From: Petrotoga sp. 9PW.55.5.1 | GTDB lineage: Bacteria > Thermotogota > Thermotogae > Petrotogales > Petrotogaceae | Length of the DNA stretch: 64,000 nucleotides | Assembly (NCBI RefSeq): GCF_003265365.1 | Contig: NZ_AUPM01000038.1 | Span: 37,896 to 101,895 of the forward strand | Direction: 5' to 3' | Shown: positions 34,795 to 45,299 of the stretch, one piece after another | How positions within the stretch are numbered: the first letter of the stretch is position 1 | Layout of the letters: each line of letters begins with the position of its first letter | Program-made: the position numbers and the translations under genes | Notes under the pieces: model-generated | Database searches by the model: none | What the model was told of the DNA's origin: nothing | Seen by the model: the letters and a program-made list of their open reading frames with translations, nothing else

Positions 34795-35133
34795 TTATGC
34801 CTTTATCATAGTTAAAATCATTTTAAATTCATTTTTTGCAGTTAATCCATGAGAATGGTTTGCAGGCATTATGATTGCTTCTCCTTCTTTAAGATTATAA
34901 GATTTTCCATCTATAATAATTTCTGCCTCGCCTTCTAAAACATGAACTAATGCATCATAAGGTGCTGTGTGTTCACTCAATCCTTGATCTTTAGTAAAAG
35001 CGAATAATGTTACCGTTCCCGTTGTTTTATCAACAATAGTTCTACTGACAACATTCCCTTGTTGATAACCAACTAAATCTTTGAGTATAGAAACGTTATT
35101 TAATAAAACTTTGTCGATTTCTTTATTAGACAT
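34795..35133 (-). CDS. Cupin-domain protein
   Basis: A 112-aa single-domain cupin. Motif 1 region is EHTAPYDALVHVLEGEAEI (about residues 54-72), and motif 2 is GEAIIMPANHSHGL (about 84-97). One of the usual metal histidines is present in each motif (EHTAP, NHSHG), so metal binding is plausible. Function unspecified: small cupins next to hcp in anaerobes are common, but no substrate is established. First gene of the cupin-hcp operon, whose promoter region contains the Crp/Fnr-type palindrome. Confidence 0.8.
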   Translation of the reverse strand: MSNKEIDKVLLNNVSILKDLVGYQQGNVVSRTIVDKTTGTVTLFAFTKDQGLSEHTAPYDALVHVLEGEAEIIIDGKSYNLKEGEAIIMPANHSHGLTAKNEFKMILTMIKA

Positions 35134-35198
35134 ATATTTTCCTCCCCTTTTGTATTTCTAGTTTAATTTAAGTATAATAAATATGAATGCTTTTTTCA

Positions 35199-35212
35199 GT
35201 AACATATGTTAC
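35199..35212. promoter_or_regulatory. Crp/Fnr-type (HcpR-like) operator
   Basis: GTAACATATGTTAC is a perfect 14-base palindrome between the divergent cupin-hcp operon and the Crp/Fnr gene. For the minus-strand promoter (-10 TATTAT near 35179-35174) its centre lies about 38-40 bases upstream of the expected start, near the -41 position used by Fnr-type activators. For the plus-strand gene (-10 TATAAT at 35173-35178) it would lie downstream of the start, compatible with autorepression. Confidence 0.75.
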
Positions 35213-35247
35213 ACATATTCCTTAAGGGCTTTAGGGAGGTAAGAAAT

Positions 35248-35910
35248 TTGGACAGATTCATCGATATAATAAGTAGAATAAATATTTTTTCAAATTTTAC
35301 TAAGGGTGAATTACTTAAAATATTTGGTAATACATCTTACCATATAAAAGAGTATTCAAAAGGAACTTTGATAAGAAATTCTGGAGAAAGAGTAGAAGAA
35401 TTTATGATTTTGGTTGATGGTCAAGTTATTACAGAAATGGTTGATTTTAACGGAAAATCTTTAGAAATTGAAAGAATAAAAGCACCTGATATCTTAGCTT
35501 CCGCTTTACTTTTTGCGAAGGAAAATTATTTGCCCGTAGATGTAATAGCAGCAACCAACGTAACTTTAATTTGCATTGAGAAAAAGTATTTGATTAAATC
35601 TTTCAAAGAAAATTCTGACTTTCTTTTGTCTTTTTTAGAAGATATTGGAGAGAAATTTCTATTTGTCGCTGAAAAATTAAGAATGAACACTTTTAATACA
35701 ATTAGAGATAAGTTCACGATGTATCTTTTAAATCTATATAATCAACAAAATAAATCAATTGAATTGAAAATACCTCTTACTTTAGAAGAGCTTTCAAATT
35801 TATTTGGAATAGAAAGACCTTCATTATCAAGAGTAATTTCAGAAATGCAAAAGGAAGGTTTATTTGAAAAAAATGGAGATAGAATTATTTTAAAAAAATT
35901 GAAGAAATAA
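35248..35910 (+). CDS. Crp/Fnr-family transcription regulator (HcpR-like)
   Basis: A 220-aa regulator with an N-terminal cyclic-nucleotide-binding-like beta barrel (about residues 10-125), a long dimer helix, and a C-terminal winged HTH: LTLEELSNLFGIERPSLSRV (about 173-192). No N-terminal Cys cluster as in true FNR, so redox sensing through an FeS centre is unlikely; in HcpR proteins a haem or NO sensing role has been proposed. Start TTG 35248 follows GGGAGGTAAGAAA; the frame is open to 35206, but that region holds the palindrome. Divergent from cupin-hcp, its probable target. Confidence 0.85.
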   Translation: MDRFIDIISRINIFSNFTKGELLKIFGNTSYHIKEYSKGTLIRNSGERVEEFMILVDGQVITEMVDFNGKSLEIERIKAPDILASALLFAKENYLPVDVIAATNVTLICIEKKYLIKSFKENSDFLLSFLEDIGEKFLFVAEKLRMNTFNTIRDKFTMYLLNLYNQQNKSIELKIPLTLEELSNLFGIERPSLSRVISEMQKEGLFEKNGDRIILKKLKK

Positions 35911-35963
35911 TCATGTTATAATATATTTGAGATTAAAAAAGTTTTTAAGGGGGTATTAAACAA

Positions 35964-36626
35964 ATGGAGATTTTTTTAGATACTGCAAATATAGAAGAAA
36001 TTAAAACAGGTGTTGTATGGGGAATAGTCGATGGTGTTACAACCAATCCAACTTTAGTTTCAAAAGAAAACGCTGTATTTGAAGAAAGAATAAAAGAGAT
36101 TTGTGAAACTGTAGAAGGACCTGTAAGTGCGGAAGTAGTTTCAACTGAGTACGCTGGAATGGTAAAAGAGGCTAGAGAACTTGTTAAAATTAGTGAGTAT
36201 GTTGTAGTTAAAATTCCTCTAATACCTGATGGGATAAAGACAATAAAAACTTTATCTAAAGAAGGAATAAAGACAAATGCAACGTTAGTTTTCAGCCCCT
36301 TACAAGCACTTCTTGCAGCTAAAGCGGGAGCAACATACGTAAGTCCTTTTATAGGAAGAATGGATGATATAGGAAATACAGGTATGGAAATAGTTGAACA
36401 GATTAAAGTTATATTCAGTAATTATGGATATGAAACAAAAATTATTGTCGCTAGCGTGAGACATCCTCAACATGTTTTAGAAGCTGGGTTAGTAGGAGCA
36501 GATGTTGTTACCGTACCTTTTAATGTTCTTGATAAGATGTTCCATCATCCAATGACAGACATTGGGCTTGAAAGCTTCTTAAGTGATTGGAAGAAATACC
36601 AAGATTATTTGAAAAACAAAAATTAA
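35964..36626 (+). CDS. tal: Transaldolase (short form)
   Basis: Non-oxidative pentose phosphate enzyme that transfers a dihydroxyacetone unit between sugar phosphates. 220 aa, the TalC/fructose-6-phosphate-aldolase-like short family. Signature [29 protein letters not shown] (about residues 23-35), the Schiff-base lysine in [11 protein letters not shown] (about 84-94), and [11 protein letters not shown] (about 126-136). AAGGGGG upstream. It stands alone between the regulator gene and a terminator. Confidence 0.95.
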   Translation: MEIFLDTANIEEIKTGVVWGIVDGVTTNPTLVSKENAVFEERIKEICETVEGPVSAEVVSTEYAGMVKEARELVKISEYVVVKIPLIPDGIKTIKTLSKEGIKTNATLVFSPLQALLAAKAGATYVSPFIGRMDDIGNTGMEIVEQIKVIFSNYGYETKIIVASVRHPQHVLEAGLVGADVVTVPFNVLDKMFHHPMTDIGLESFLSDWKKYQDYLKNKN

Positions 36627-36629
36627 CCT

Positions 36630-36661
36630 TTAAAACTCACCATTTTTTGGTGAGTTTTATT
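36630..36661. terminator. Bidirectional intrinsic terminator
   Basis: Stem AAAACTCACCA (36632-36642) with TGGTGAGTTTT (36648-36658), 5-T loop. It lies between the convergent transaldolase and PAP2 genes. Confidence 0.88.
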
Positions 36662-37274
36662 ATCTATAATACATATAAGAAGCAACATAATAACCAATTA
36701 AGGAACCTACCACAACATCCGATAGCCAATGCCTGTCTTCAATAAGACGAGAAAGAGAAATGCTAAAAGGAATTGAAAAGATCCAAGGATTGTATTGCAT
36801 TGCATAAGGGGTATAAGCTGCCCAACTAACAGCAGAATGTCCTGAAGGGAAAGATGTGTACGTGGAACCCTCAGTAAGAGGGGCAAACGGTTTAAAAGAA
36901 TATGTATCATTTTCAGGATTTGGCCTTTCTCTTCCCACAAAAATTTTTGTAGTTATAATTATACTACCCGTCAATGCAGAAGAAAGAATGGAGTCTGTAG
37001 CGACTTTTTTTAATTTATCATCATTTAATAAATAACCCGCACTATATCCACTTATTGGTAGTAATACTAAGAAAAAATAATCATAGTTAGTTAAAAACTC
37101 TGAAATAGATTCTAATGTATTGTTATTATTTTCTTTAATAAAACTACGACTCAAATCATCAAAGTTGAAATTAAACCTATTTATATCAGTACTTTCCTTA
37201 GTTAGCAAATCGTTAGAAAAAAATGAATGTGAAAAAATAAATAATAAAATTATTAAAAAAAATTTTTTCGACAT
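36660..37274 (-). CDS. PAP2-family membrane phosphatase
   Basis: A 204-aa membrane protein with an N-terminal signal/anchor and the full acid phosphatase triad of motifs: KIFVGRERP (KX6RP, about residues 107-115), FPSGHSA (about 140-146) and SRLIEDRHWLSD (SRX5HX3D, about 174-185). Such enzymes act on lipid phosphates, for example undecaprenyl pyrophosphate or phosphatidic acid, at the outer face of the inner membrane. The exact substrate is unresolved. It follows the DUF401 gene by 29 bases on the same strand. Confidence 0.85.
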   Translation of the reverse strand: MSKKFFLIILLFIFSHSFFSNDLLTKESTDINRFNFNFDDLSRSFIKENNNNTLESISEFLTNYDYFFLVLLPISGYSAGYLLNDDKLKKVATDSILSSALTGSIIITTKIFVGRERPNPENDTYSFKPFAPLTEGSTYTSFPSGHSAVSWAAYTPYAMQYNPWIFSIPFSISLSRLIEDRHWLSDVVVGSLIGYYVASYMYYR

Positions 37275-37302
37275 TTTATATCACCAACCCTTTTATATTT
37301 TT

Positions 37303-38549
37303 TTAAAAAATATAAAAGAACATAATTAAAATATATCCTATTATAGCACAAATTATAGGAATAATTATCTTTTTTATAACAGAGTAGATACTTACTTCGA
37401 AGTATTTAGTCGTTAGTAAAAGGCAAAGATGTACTGGTGACAGGAGAACTCCCAAAACCGAAAAAAAGTATGTTGTTATAGCCACTGGAACCAAAGGTAT
37501 TATTCCTGCTTCAACAAAAGACAAAGCTATAGGCATAGTAACGGCAAAACCTGCTTGGGTTATTCCTGTTATTAAACCAATCACAATAGGGGATATCATT
37601 ATTATCCACCAAGGACTTACTCCCCAAAGAGTTAAATTACCAACAAAATCATTTGATAAGTTTGAAACGGTTATAAAATTTTTATACCAAAAAACAAATA
37701 GTAACAACAAAATGGTTTCCCCTCTAATATTTAAAATATCTTTGTAATTTTTATTATAAATTGTATAAACTAAGGAAACAATTAATACTACTATCCATCC
37801 CGGAAGAGAAGATACAACACCAATAATTATGATAATAATTGGTAAAATAGATTTGAAAAGACTTATCCAATTATCTTTATCTTTTTTTACTTTTATTTTT
37901 CCATTTTTGAAATAGATCCATCCTCCCATTATAGCAAATAATCCTATTGGTAATTGAAGCAACAATAATCTAGTAAGATTTATTCCAGTCAAGGCACTTT
38001 CTAGTATAAGAGCAGGATATAAAATCCAAAAAAATTCCATGCTATGTCTAAACCAATAATTCATAGCCGTTGCTTCAACTCTATCAATTTTATTTTCATC
38101 TGATATGTCTTTAACCATCGGAGCTGTAAACATTGCCCCTCCTGGCATAGGAAGTAACCCAAGCAACATCGGCATTAAACCAATTGCTTGTCTTGAATTA
38201 AAAAGAGATTCTATATTTTTGGCAAATATTTGAGAACTACCGCTTCTTTTCATCGTATCTGATAACAGATAGATTCCATAAATAACAAGAATAACTTCGT
38301 AAAAATCTTTTTGTGTTAAAGTTTCTATCAAACCCCTGCCTATATAATTCAAATTCAAAGAAACTATTGCTGTTATAATAGTTGCAATGAAAATAGCCCA
38401 GTGAACTTTTTTGATTAATTTTATGGATATTACCATGAAACTATTGCTGTTATAATAGTTGCAATGAAAATAGCCCAGTGAACTTTTTTGATTAATTTTA
38501 TGGATATTACCATGCTAACTAATCCAGATAATATGGACACTACGGCCAA
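37303..38549 (-). pseudogene. DUF401-family permease gene disrupted by tandem duplication
   Basis: A polytopic membrane protein, about 10 helices, of the DUF401 transporter-like family (for example MLLGLLPMPGGAMFTAPMVK and GFAVTMPIALSFVEAGI). The natural start is TTG 38549, six bases after GAGGTG, with opening MAVVSILSGLVSMVISIKL. A 77-bp tandem duplication (38360-38513) shifts frame, and this frame stops at TAA 38432-38430 after 39 codons. The second copy supplies a new ATG at 38436 that overlaps this stop (ATGGTAA), from which 377 aa can be read, lacking only the first 12 residues. So the gene is either broken or rescued by translational re-initiation. Upstream of PAP2. Confidence 0.75.
38360..38514. 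repeat. 77-bp perfect tandem duplication
   Basis: 38360-38436 and 38437-38513 are identical base for base, in direct orientation and without spacer. It covers the 5' end of the DUF401 gene. Because 77 is not a multiple of three, it changes the reading frame. Confidence 0.95.
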
Positions 38550-38593
38550 ATTATTCACCTCTATTGTAAGCAAGACTAACTATATTTTATTAT

Positions 38594-38628
38594 ACCATAA
38601 AAAAACGTGTCGCTTAAAGCGACACGTC
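38594..38628 (-). terminator. Intrinsic terminator of groESL
   Basis: ACGTGTCGCTT (38605-38615) pairs with AAGCGACACGT (38617-38627); on the minus strand the stem is followed by TTTTTTTATGG. Confidence 0.9.
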
Positions 38629-38651
38629 ATTTTTCTTTTATTATTTTTTTC

Positions 38652-40277
<1,626 letters not shown>

Positions 40278-40295
40278 CTATACACCTCCTATTTT

Positions 40296-40565
40296 TTAGT
40301 CTTCTACCTTTGCTAATACGTCATCAATGTCTATTATGATGTAATCTTCATCATCTATCTTTATTTCAGTACCCGCATATTTAGAGAAGATAACCTTGTC
40401 TCCTACTTTGATATCGTAGTCTTCCTCTAACTTTCCAACTTCCTTTACTTCAGCTTTTTGCGGTTTTTCTTTTGCTGAATCGGGTAAAACTATACCTCCC
40501 TCGGTCTTCTTTTCTTCTACTATAGGCTTAATGAGTAGTCTATTTCCTAGTGGTTTTACTGTCAT
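40296..40565 (-). CDS. groES: Co-chaperonin GroES
   Basis: 10-kDa lid of the GroEL chamber, 89 aa: VKPLGNRLLIKPIVEEKKTE, GGIVLPDSAKEKPQ (mobile loop) and KVIFSKYAGTEIKIDDEDYI. Complete. First gene of the groESL operon; ATG preceded by AAAAGGGGG. Upstream lies a CIRCE inverted repeat. Confidence 0.97.
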   Translation of the reverse strand: MTVKPLGNRLLIKPIVEEKKTEGGIVLPDSAKEKPQKAEVKEVGKLEEDYDIKVGDKVIFSKYAGTEIKIDDEDYIIIDIDDVLAKVED

Positions 40566-40604
40566 AAACTTATACCCCCTTTTTTATTTAATATTTTATT
40601 ATTT

Positions 40605-40631
40605 TTAGCAATCAAATATTAAGAGTGCTAA
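40605..40631. promoter_or_regulatory. CIRCE element (HrcA operator)
   Basis: TTAGCAATC-N9-GAGTGCTAA; consensus is TTAGCACTC-N9-GAGTGCTAA, so one arm carries a single change (C to A at 40611). It sits just downstream of the groES transcription start. Confidence 0.92.
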
Positions 40632-40640
40632 TCCTGTTAT

Positions 40641-40669
40641 ATGATACCACTTATGTGAAAAAGTATCAA
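40641..40669 (-). promoter_or_regulatory. Promoter of groESL
   Basis: TTGATA (40669-40664) and TATCAT (40646-40641) on the minus strand, 17-base spacer; the CIRCE element begins about 10 bases past the -10 box. Confidence 0.75.
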
Positions 40670-40807
40670 GAGGTAAAAAAGGAGATTATAGAAGATTATA
40701 GGCAATTAGAAGTAATTATTGTTGATTAGAAGGCTAATCCTCCGTTTTTCTTTAATTTTCTCCAAAATGCTCTGTTTTCTTTGTTTTTTTACCTAATGGC
40801 AAATAAT

Positions 40808-42811
40808 TTAATACCTTTTTTTAAAATTTTCGATAATTTTCTTAAAAATATCTAATACTTTTGGATCAAAATGTGTTGGAGATGTTCTTTCATCCCCCAC
40901 AGTTATTATTTTCATGCTTTGCTCGTGAGTAAAACTTTTTTTGTACGGCCTTCTACTGCGGAGAGCATCATAAACATCTGCGATAGCAACAATTCTAGCT
41001 TCAATAGGAATATCTTCTCCTTTTAAACCAAATGGATACCCTGTTCCATCCCATCTTTCATGATGATAGAGAGCAATGTTTTTTGCGACCTTAAAAATTT
41101 CCGCATCTCCTATTATTTCTGCGCCATATTCTGTGTGTTTTTTAATTATTAAGAATTCCGTAGGAGTTAATTCCCTTGGTTTTTTTAGAATTTCTATAGG
41201 GATTAATATTTTACCAATATCATGATAATATGCATACCTTTTTATTTCTTGGCAAGTTTCCTCTTTAAGATCCAATTTTTTTGCTATTTCATAACTTATA
41301 TCGCATATTCTTTCCATATGGATATTAGTTTCAGAATCAAAATTTTCAGCTACATTACTTAGTTTCTGTAGAGAATAATTATATGCATCTATTGCTTCTC
41401 TTTCTTTAAATTTCAAATCAATAAAAATCTCAATTAATCTTCCAAAAATTTCCATAATTTTTTTGGAACTTTCTGAAAAAGTCAATGCTTTTTTGGAATT
41501 AACTGAAATATTGCCTAAGAATAATTCTCCATTATATAAGTCTATAAATAAACTACTTTTTATTTGTGACGATTCTATTTTTGAAAAAATATTTTCAGTT
41601 TCTTTTGGAATATTTTGATTGTAATCATTTAGATTATTTATTTCTTTAACGTGTTTTCCTACTTTGATAACTTCTTCAATCGGTAAATATGCATTGTATA
41701 TATCCTTAGGAAATCCATGTGCTGCATAGATTTTCCAGGTATGATCAGAAACAAGGCCTATACTTCCTGCTTCAGCTTCTGGTAATAAATTAATTAAACC
41801 TTCTAAAGAATTATTTAAAATACTTTTGGTATCGTTACTTTCAATGAAAGAATAAAAGATACTATGAATTTTTTCTAATTTCTCACTTAACTCTTTATTT
41901 TCATCACTTAAAATTGATATTTTTTCAAATGAGTTTTCTAGTTCTTTATTAGTTAATTTTATATTTTTTACCATCGTTCTACTTCTAATATTAAAAAAAA
42001 TCAATGCAATAAAAAAACCTGAAAGAATAACTATAGAAAATATTAGAAGTCTATTCGCTTGTTTCTGACGTTCTAAAATATATGAAGTATCTATACCCAT
42101 CCATAAATTTTGAATTAACTCAAAATCTGAGCTTTTTAAAACAGTTTTTAGTGTTCTGTCAAATTCTTTTAATGCCTCATTTTTACTATTAATTTTGGAA
42201 GCAAAAGTCAAAGGTTGTGGGTCAAAGATTTTCATATATTTTATATTTGGCTTTAGATCGTTCAAAATTAAGTATCTTTGAATGACTCTTTCATCTTCTA
42301 TAGCAGCTGATTCAATCTTTTTATCTAATAAATCTTTTATGATTTCGTCAGTTGTAGAATATTCTATTATGTTGTTAAATCCTTCGTTTTCCAAGACTCC
42401 TTTTAAAAAGCTGTTTTTTAAAATCCCTATTTCATAATTTTTTAGTTCATTGTAAGTTTTATTATTATCGTATAAAGTCATTATGAATGGCGTAGAAGAT
42501 ATAACTGAATCAAAAAAATTGAAGATTTCTTTTCTTTCTTTGGTTGGAATAATTAGACCAATCAAGTCATAATCATCTGTATTTAAAAAAGTTTCATAGG
42601 CTTCATCCCAATTCATTATCGTTATATTAAATGTCAGATTAGAATTTTTTTCTACTTCTTTTAAAATATCTACAGCAAAACCGGATATTATTCCTTCATT
42701 ATCAATGTAAATATCTGGGTAATAATCTCCAAAAATTACATTTAATATATTTGAGAACGCATTTAAAAACATAATTAACATAAGAGTAACCAAAATATAT
42801 TTTTTAACCAT
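40808..42811 (-). CDS. Membrane sensor with SBP3, GAF and HD-GYP domains
   Basis: A 667-aa signalling protein. Domain order: signal/TM helix, periplasmic solute-binding (SBP_bac_3) domain at about residues 25-250, a TM helix (LLIFSIVILSGFFIALIFF), a coiled coil, a GAF domain (about 330-460) and a C-terminal HD-GYP phosphodiesterase with YYHDIGKILIP and YHHERWDGTGYPFGLKGEDI. The HD and GYP residues are intact, so cyclic-di-GMP breakdown is expected. The periplasmic part probably senses an amino acid or like ligand. I choose ATG 42811, with GCGAGGG upstream, rather than an in-frame start 14 codons earlier. It is a single gene with no partner nearby. Confidence 0.88.
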   Translation of the reverse strand: MVKKYILVTLMLIMFLNAFSNILNVIFGDYYPDIYIDNEGIISGFAVDILKEVEKNSNLTFNITIMNWDEAYETFLNTDDYDLIGLIIPTKERKEIFNFFDSVISSTPFIMTLYDNNKTYNELKNYEIGILKNSFLKGVLENEGFNNIIEYSTTDEIIKDLLDKKIESAAIEDERVIQRYLILNDLKPNIKYMKIFDPQPLTFASKINSKNEALKEFDRTLKTVLKSSDFELIQNLWMGIDTSYILERQKQANRLLIFSIVILSGFFIALIFFNIRSRTMVKNIKLTNKELENSFEKISILSDENKELSEKLEKIHSIFYSFIESNDTKSILNNSLEGLINLLPEAEAGSIGLVSDHTWKIYAAHGFPKDIYNAYLPIEEVIKVGKHVKEINNLNDYNQNIPKETENIFSKIESSQIKSSLFIDLYNGELFLGNISVNSKKALTFSESSKKIMEIFGRLIEIFIDLKFKEREAIDAYNYSLQKLSNVAENFDSETNIHMERICDISYEIAKKLDLKEETCQEIKRYAYYHDIGKILIPIEILKKPRELTPTEFLIIKKHTEYGAEIIGDAEIFKVAKNIALYHHERWDGTGYPFGLKGEDIPIEARIVAIADVYDALRSRRPYKKSFTHEQSMKIITVGDERTSPTHFDPKVLDIFKKIIENFKKRY

Positions 42812-42951
42812 GATATATACCCTCGCTAAATACAGTTTGTCTAATTTTACCATAAATCTTTAAATTAACAAAAAATTCAAATTAATCGATATGTTATAAT
42901 AATTGTAAGCGTTATTATTTTAGAAATTAATAAAATTAAGGGAGTGATTGC

Positions 42952-43887
42952 GTGAGATTTAAAAAGTTTGGAAAAACAGATATGAATGTATCAGTTGTTG
43001 GTTATGGTGCATGGGAGTTAGGCGGTAACTGGGGCCCAATAGATAGAGAAAACGCTGTTAAGATATTAAATTTAGCTTATGAAAATGGAGTTAATTTTTT
43101 TGATACAGCTCCAGTTTATGGACTGGGTATGTCAGAAGAAAGTGTTGGGGAATTTTTAAAAGGCAAAAAAAGAGAGAGTTTATATATTGCAACAAAATGT
43201 GGTCTTGAGTGGGATCAAAAAGGAAGAATAAGAAACAATTTAAAAAAAGAAAGGGTTTTAAAAGAAATTGATGACTCTTTAAAAAGACTTAAAACAGATT
43301 ATGTAGATCTTTATCAGATTCATTGGCCAGATCCAAATACCCCTTTACAAGAAACTGCAGAAGCATTACAAAAAATATTGGATAGTAAAAAAGCTAGGTA
43401 TATAGGAGTTTCTAATCTTAGTTCTATGCAAATAGAAGAATTAGCCAAATATGTTGATATTGTCTCTACACAAAATTATTATAACTTATTGGTAAGAAAT
43501 ATTGAAAAAGAGTTATTTCCAGTAGTAAAGAAATATGATTTGGCTGTGATTCCTTATAGTCCATTAGCTAAAGGCCTATTGACAGGGAAAATTTCTAAAG
43601 ATTTTGTGCCAGATAGAAGAGATCCAAGAGCAATGGATGAGATTTTTAAAAATCGTGATTTATTTGAGAAAAATGTCGAAAAAGTGGAAGAATTGAAAAT
43701 TTTATCCAACAGGATAGGAAGACCTCTTTCTCAGTTGGCTATAAATTGGTTATTGCATCATGATGAAGTTCCAACGGTTATTGCTGGTACAAAAGATGAA
43801 ATGCATCTTATGGAAAATATAGAAGCAGGAGATTGGGAATTGAGTGAAGATATTTATCTTAAGATAGAAAAGATAATAGAAGATTAG
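42952..43887 (+). CDS. Aldo/keto reductase
   Basis: NAD(P)H-dependent oxidoreductase with the AKR TIM barrel, 311 aa. Catalytic tetrad visible: FFDTAPVYGLGMSEE (Asp, Tyr; about residues 49-63), YIATKCGLEW (Lys, about 81) and YQIHWPDPNTP (His, about 123). The cofactor end has TVIAGTKDEMHLMEN. GTG start behind AAGGGAGTGATT. It lies 20 bases before a PfkB sugar kinase and is probably co-transcribed, suggesting that a sugar or polyol is the substrate, but this is only positional. Confidence 0.88.
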   Translation: MRFKKFGKTDMNVSVVGYGAWELGGNWGPIDRENAVKILNLAYENGVNFFDTAPVYGLGMSEESVGEFLKGKKRESLYIATKCGLEWDQKGRIRNNLKKERVLKEIDDSLKRLKTDYVDLYQIHWPDPNTPLQETAEALQKILDSKKARYIGVSNLSSMQIEELAKYVDIVSTQNYYNLLVRNIEKELFPVVKKYDLAVIPYSPLAKGLLTGKISKDFVPDRRDPRAMDEIFKNRDLFEKNVEKVEELKILSNRIGRPLSQLAINWLLHHDEVPTVIAGTKDEMHLMENIEAGDWELSEDIYLKIEKIIED

Positions 43888-43907
43888 AAATTAATGGGAG
43901 GAAGCAT

Positions 43908-44858
43908 ATGTCAATTTTATGCAGTGGAGAGATTCTTTTTGATTTTATTTCTAAATCTTTGAATAAAGGTTTAGGCGAGAGTGAGTTGTTTGAAAAAAGG
44001 CCGGGTGGGTCTCCTTTTAATGTTGCAGTGGGACTGGCTAGGTTGGGAACGAATGTTTCTTTTTTGACTAAGATTGCTGAAGATCCGTTTGGTAAGTTTC
44101 TTTTATCTTATATAAAAGATTGTGGAATAAATACTGATTTTTTATTTACATTAAAAGATTTTAGAACTACACTAGCGTTTGCTGCGGTTGATTCAGAAGG
44201 TAAAGCTGAATACGAATTCTATAGGGATAATGCTGCAGATACACAACTTACTCTAAAGGATATTGAAAGACTTGATTTAGATAAAGTAAGTATTTATCAT
44301 TTTGGATCTATTGCTCTATTGAATGAGCCAACTTCAGGTTCTTTGCTCAATTTGTTTGAAAAGTTTGTTTCAAAAAATGTGTTGACTTCTTTTGATCCCA
44401 ACGTTCGAAAATCATTGATAAAAGATGAAAAAACATACAACAAATTAGTTAATAATATAGTTAGTAAAACTGATATTTTAAAAATGAGTGATGACGATCT
44501 TTTTTATTTAACAGGGGAGAAAAATGTTGAAAAAGGATTGAAAAAACTTGATATTAAAAAGGAAGCTTCTGTTTTTGTGACTTTAGGGAGTAATGGTTCT
44601 ATGGTGTATAAGAATGGGGAATATAAAAAAGTACCTGGATATAAGGTAGAGGTTGTAGAAACGGTAGGATGTGGAGATTCTTTTATGGCAGGTGTTTTGT
44701 ATAACTTTCAAAATATTGATAGGTATACTTTTAATAATTTGGGATTGAAGGATTTGGAAGAATTTGCTACTTTTGCTAATAAATGTGCCGCTATAGTAGC
44801 AACACGTCAGGGAGCAGCAAATGCTATGCCAACACTCTCGGAGGTTCTTAGTTTTTAA
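43908..44858 (+). CDS. PfkB-family sugar kinase (fructokinase-like)
   Basis: A 316-aa carbohydrate kinase. The N-terminal CSGEILFDFISK and the substrate loop GGSPFNVAVGLARLG (about residues 33-47) match bacterial fructokinases. The C-terminal signature ETVGCGDSFMAGVLYNF (about 249-265) contains the catalytic Asp. Most similar by pattern to fructokinase/ScrK-type PfkB enzymes, but ribokinase-like substrates are possible. GGGAGG precedes the ATG. It is the last gene before the 440-base repeat-rich gap. Confidence 0.87.
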   Translation: MSILCSGEILFDFISKSLNKGLGESELFEKRPGGSPFNVAVGLARLGTNVSFLTKIAEDPFGKFLLSYIKDCGINTDFLFTLKDFRTTLAFAAVDSEGKAEYEFYRDNAADTQLTLKDIERLDLDKVSIYHFGSIALLNEPTSGSLLNLFEKFVSKNVLTSFDPNVRKSLIKDEKTYNKLVNNIVSKTDILKMSDDDLFYLTGEKNVEKGLKKLDIKKEASVFVTLGSNGSMVYKNGEYKKVPGYKVEVVETVGCGDSFMAGVLYNFQNIDRYTFNNLGLKDLEEFATFANKCAAIVATRQGAANAMPTLSEVLSF

Positions 44859-45299
44859 ATTTGTTGGTTTTTTTGTTCTATATATAATTTAATAAGTGAT
44901 AGTAGTGATAGTATCATGTTGATAGTTGAAAAGTTTCTTTTTTTCTTTTATTTATAATATTTTTATAATGTTGAAAAATCCAAAAAATGATCAACTTAGT
45001 TATGAACCTTAATGTTCAAAATATTTTTTTAAAAAACAAACGGTATTTTATGTTCAAATCTTTTTTTATGAACTTTCTTTTCAACTTATAAACTGATAAA
45101 AAAGTTTATAAAAAAGTTATGAACTAATTATGTTGATAATAATGTGGAAAATATTGTTGACAAAAAAATAATTAAGTAATAGAAGAGGGTAAAAACATAT
45201 CTAAATACAGGCTTTTGAATTCAAAATAAATATGTTCAAAAGTTATCAACTATCAACATTTTCTAATTTTTTAACATTAAATGAGGGAGGGTAAAAAGT
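44859..45299. other. Gene-free AT-rich region with DnaA-box-like 9-mers (candidate oriC)
   Basis: No open frame of note in 440 bases. Thirteen 9-mers related to TTAT(C/G)AACA, in both orientations: plus-type at 45000, 45066, 45117, 45243 and 45250; minus-type (TGTTNANAN or TGTGGAAAA) at 44917, 44969, 45013, 45051, 45131, 45143, 45155 and 45233. TGTTGATAA at 45131 is one base from the DnaA-box consensus TTATCCACA read in reverse. The surrounding sequence is very AT-rich, as expected for a duplex unwinding element. The final 50 bases carry the hom leader and GAGGGAGG site. Confidence 0.5.

Noticed and set aside
45170..45299. T-box or threonine leader upstream of hom
   Set aside because: No T-box bulge sequence, no Thr-codon-rich leader peptide and no terminator were found; the region is better explained by 9-mer repeats.
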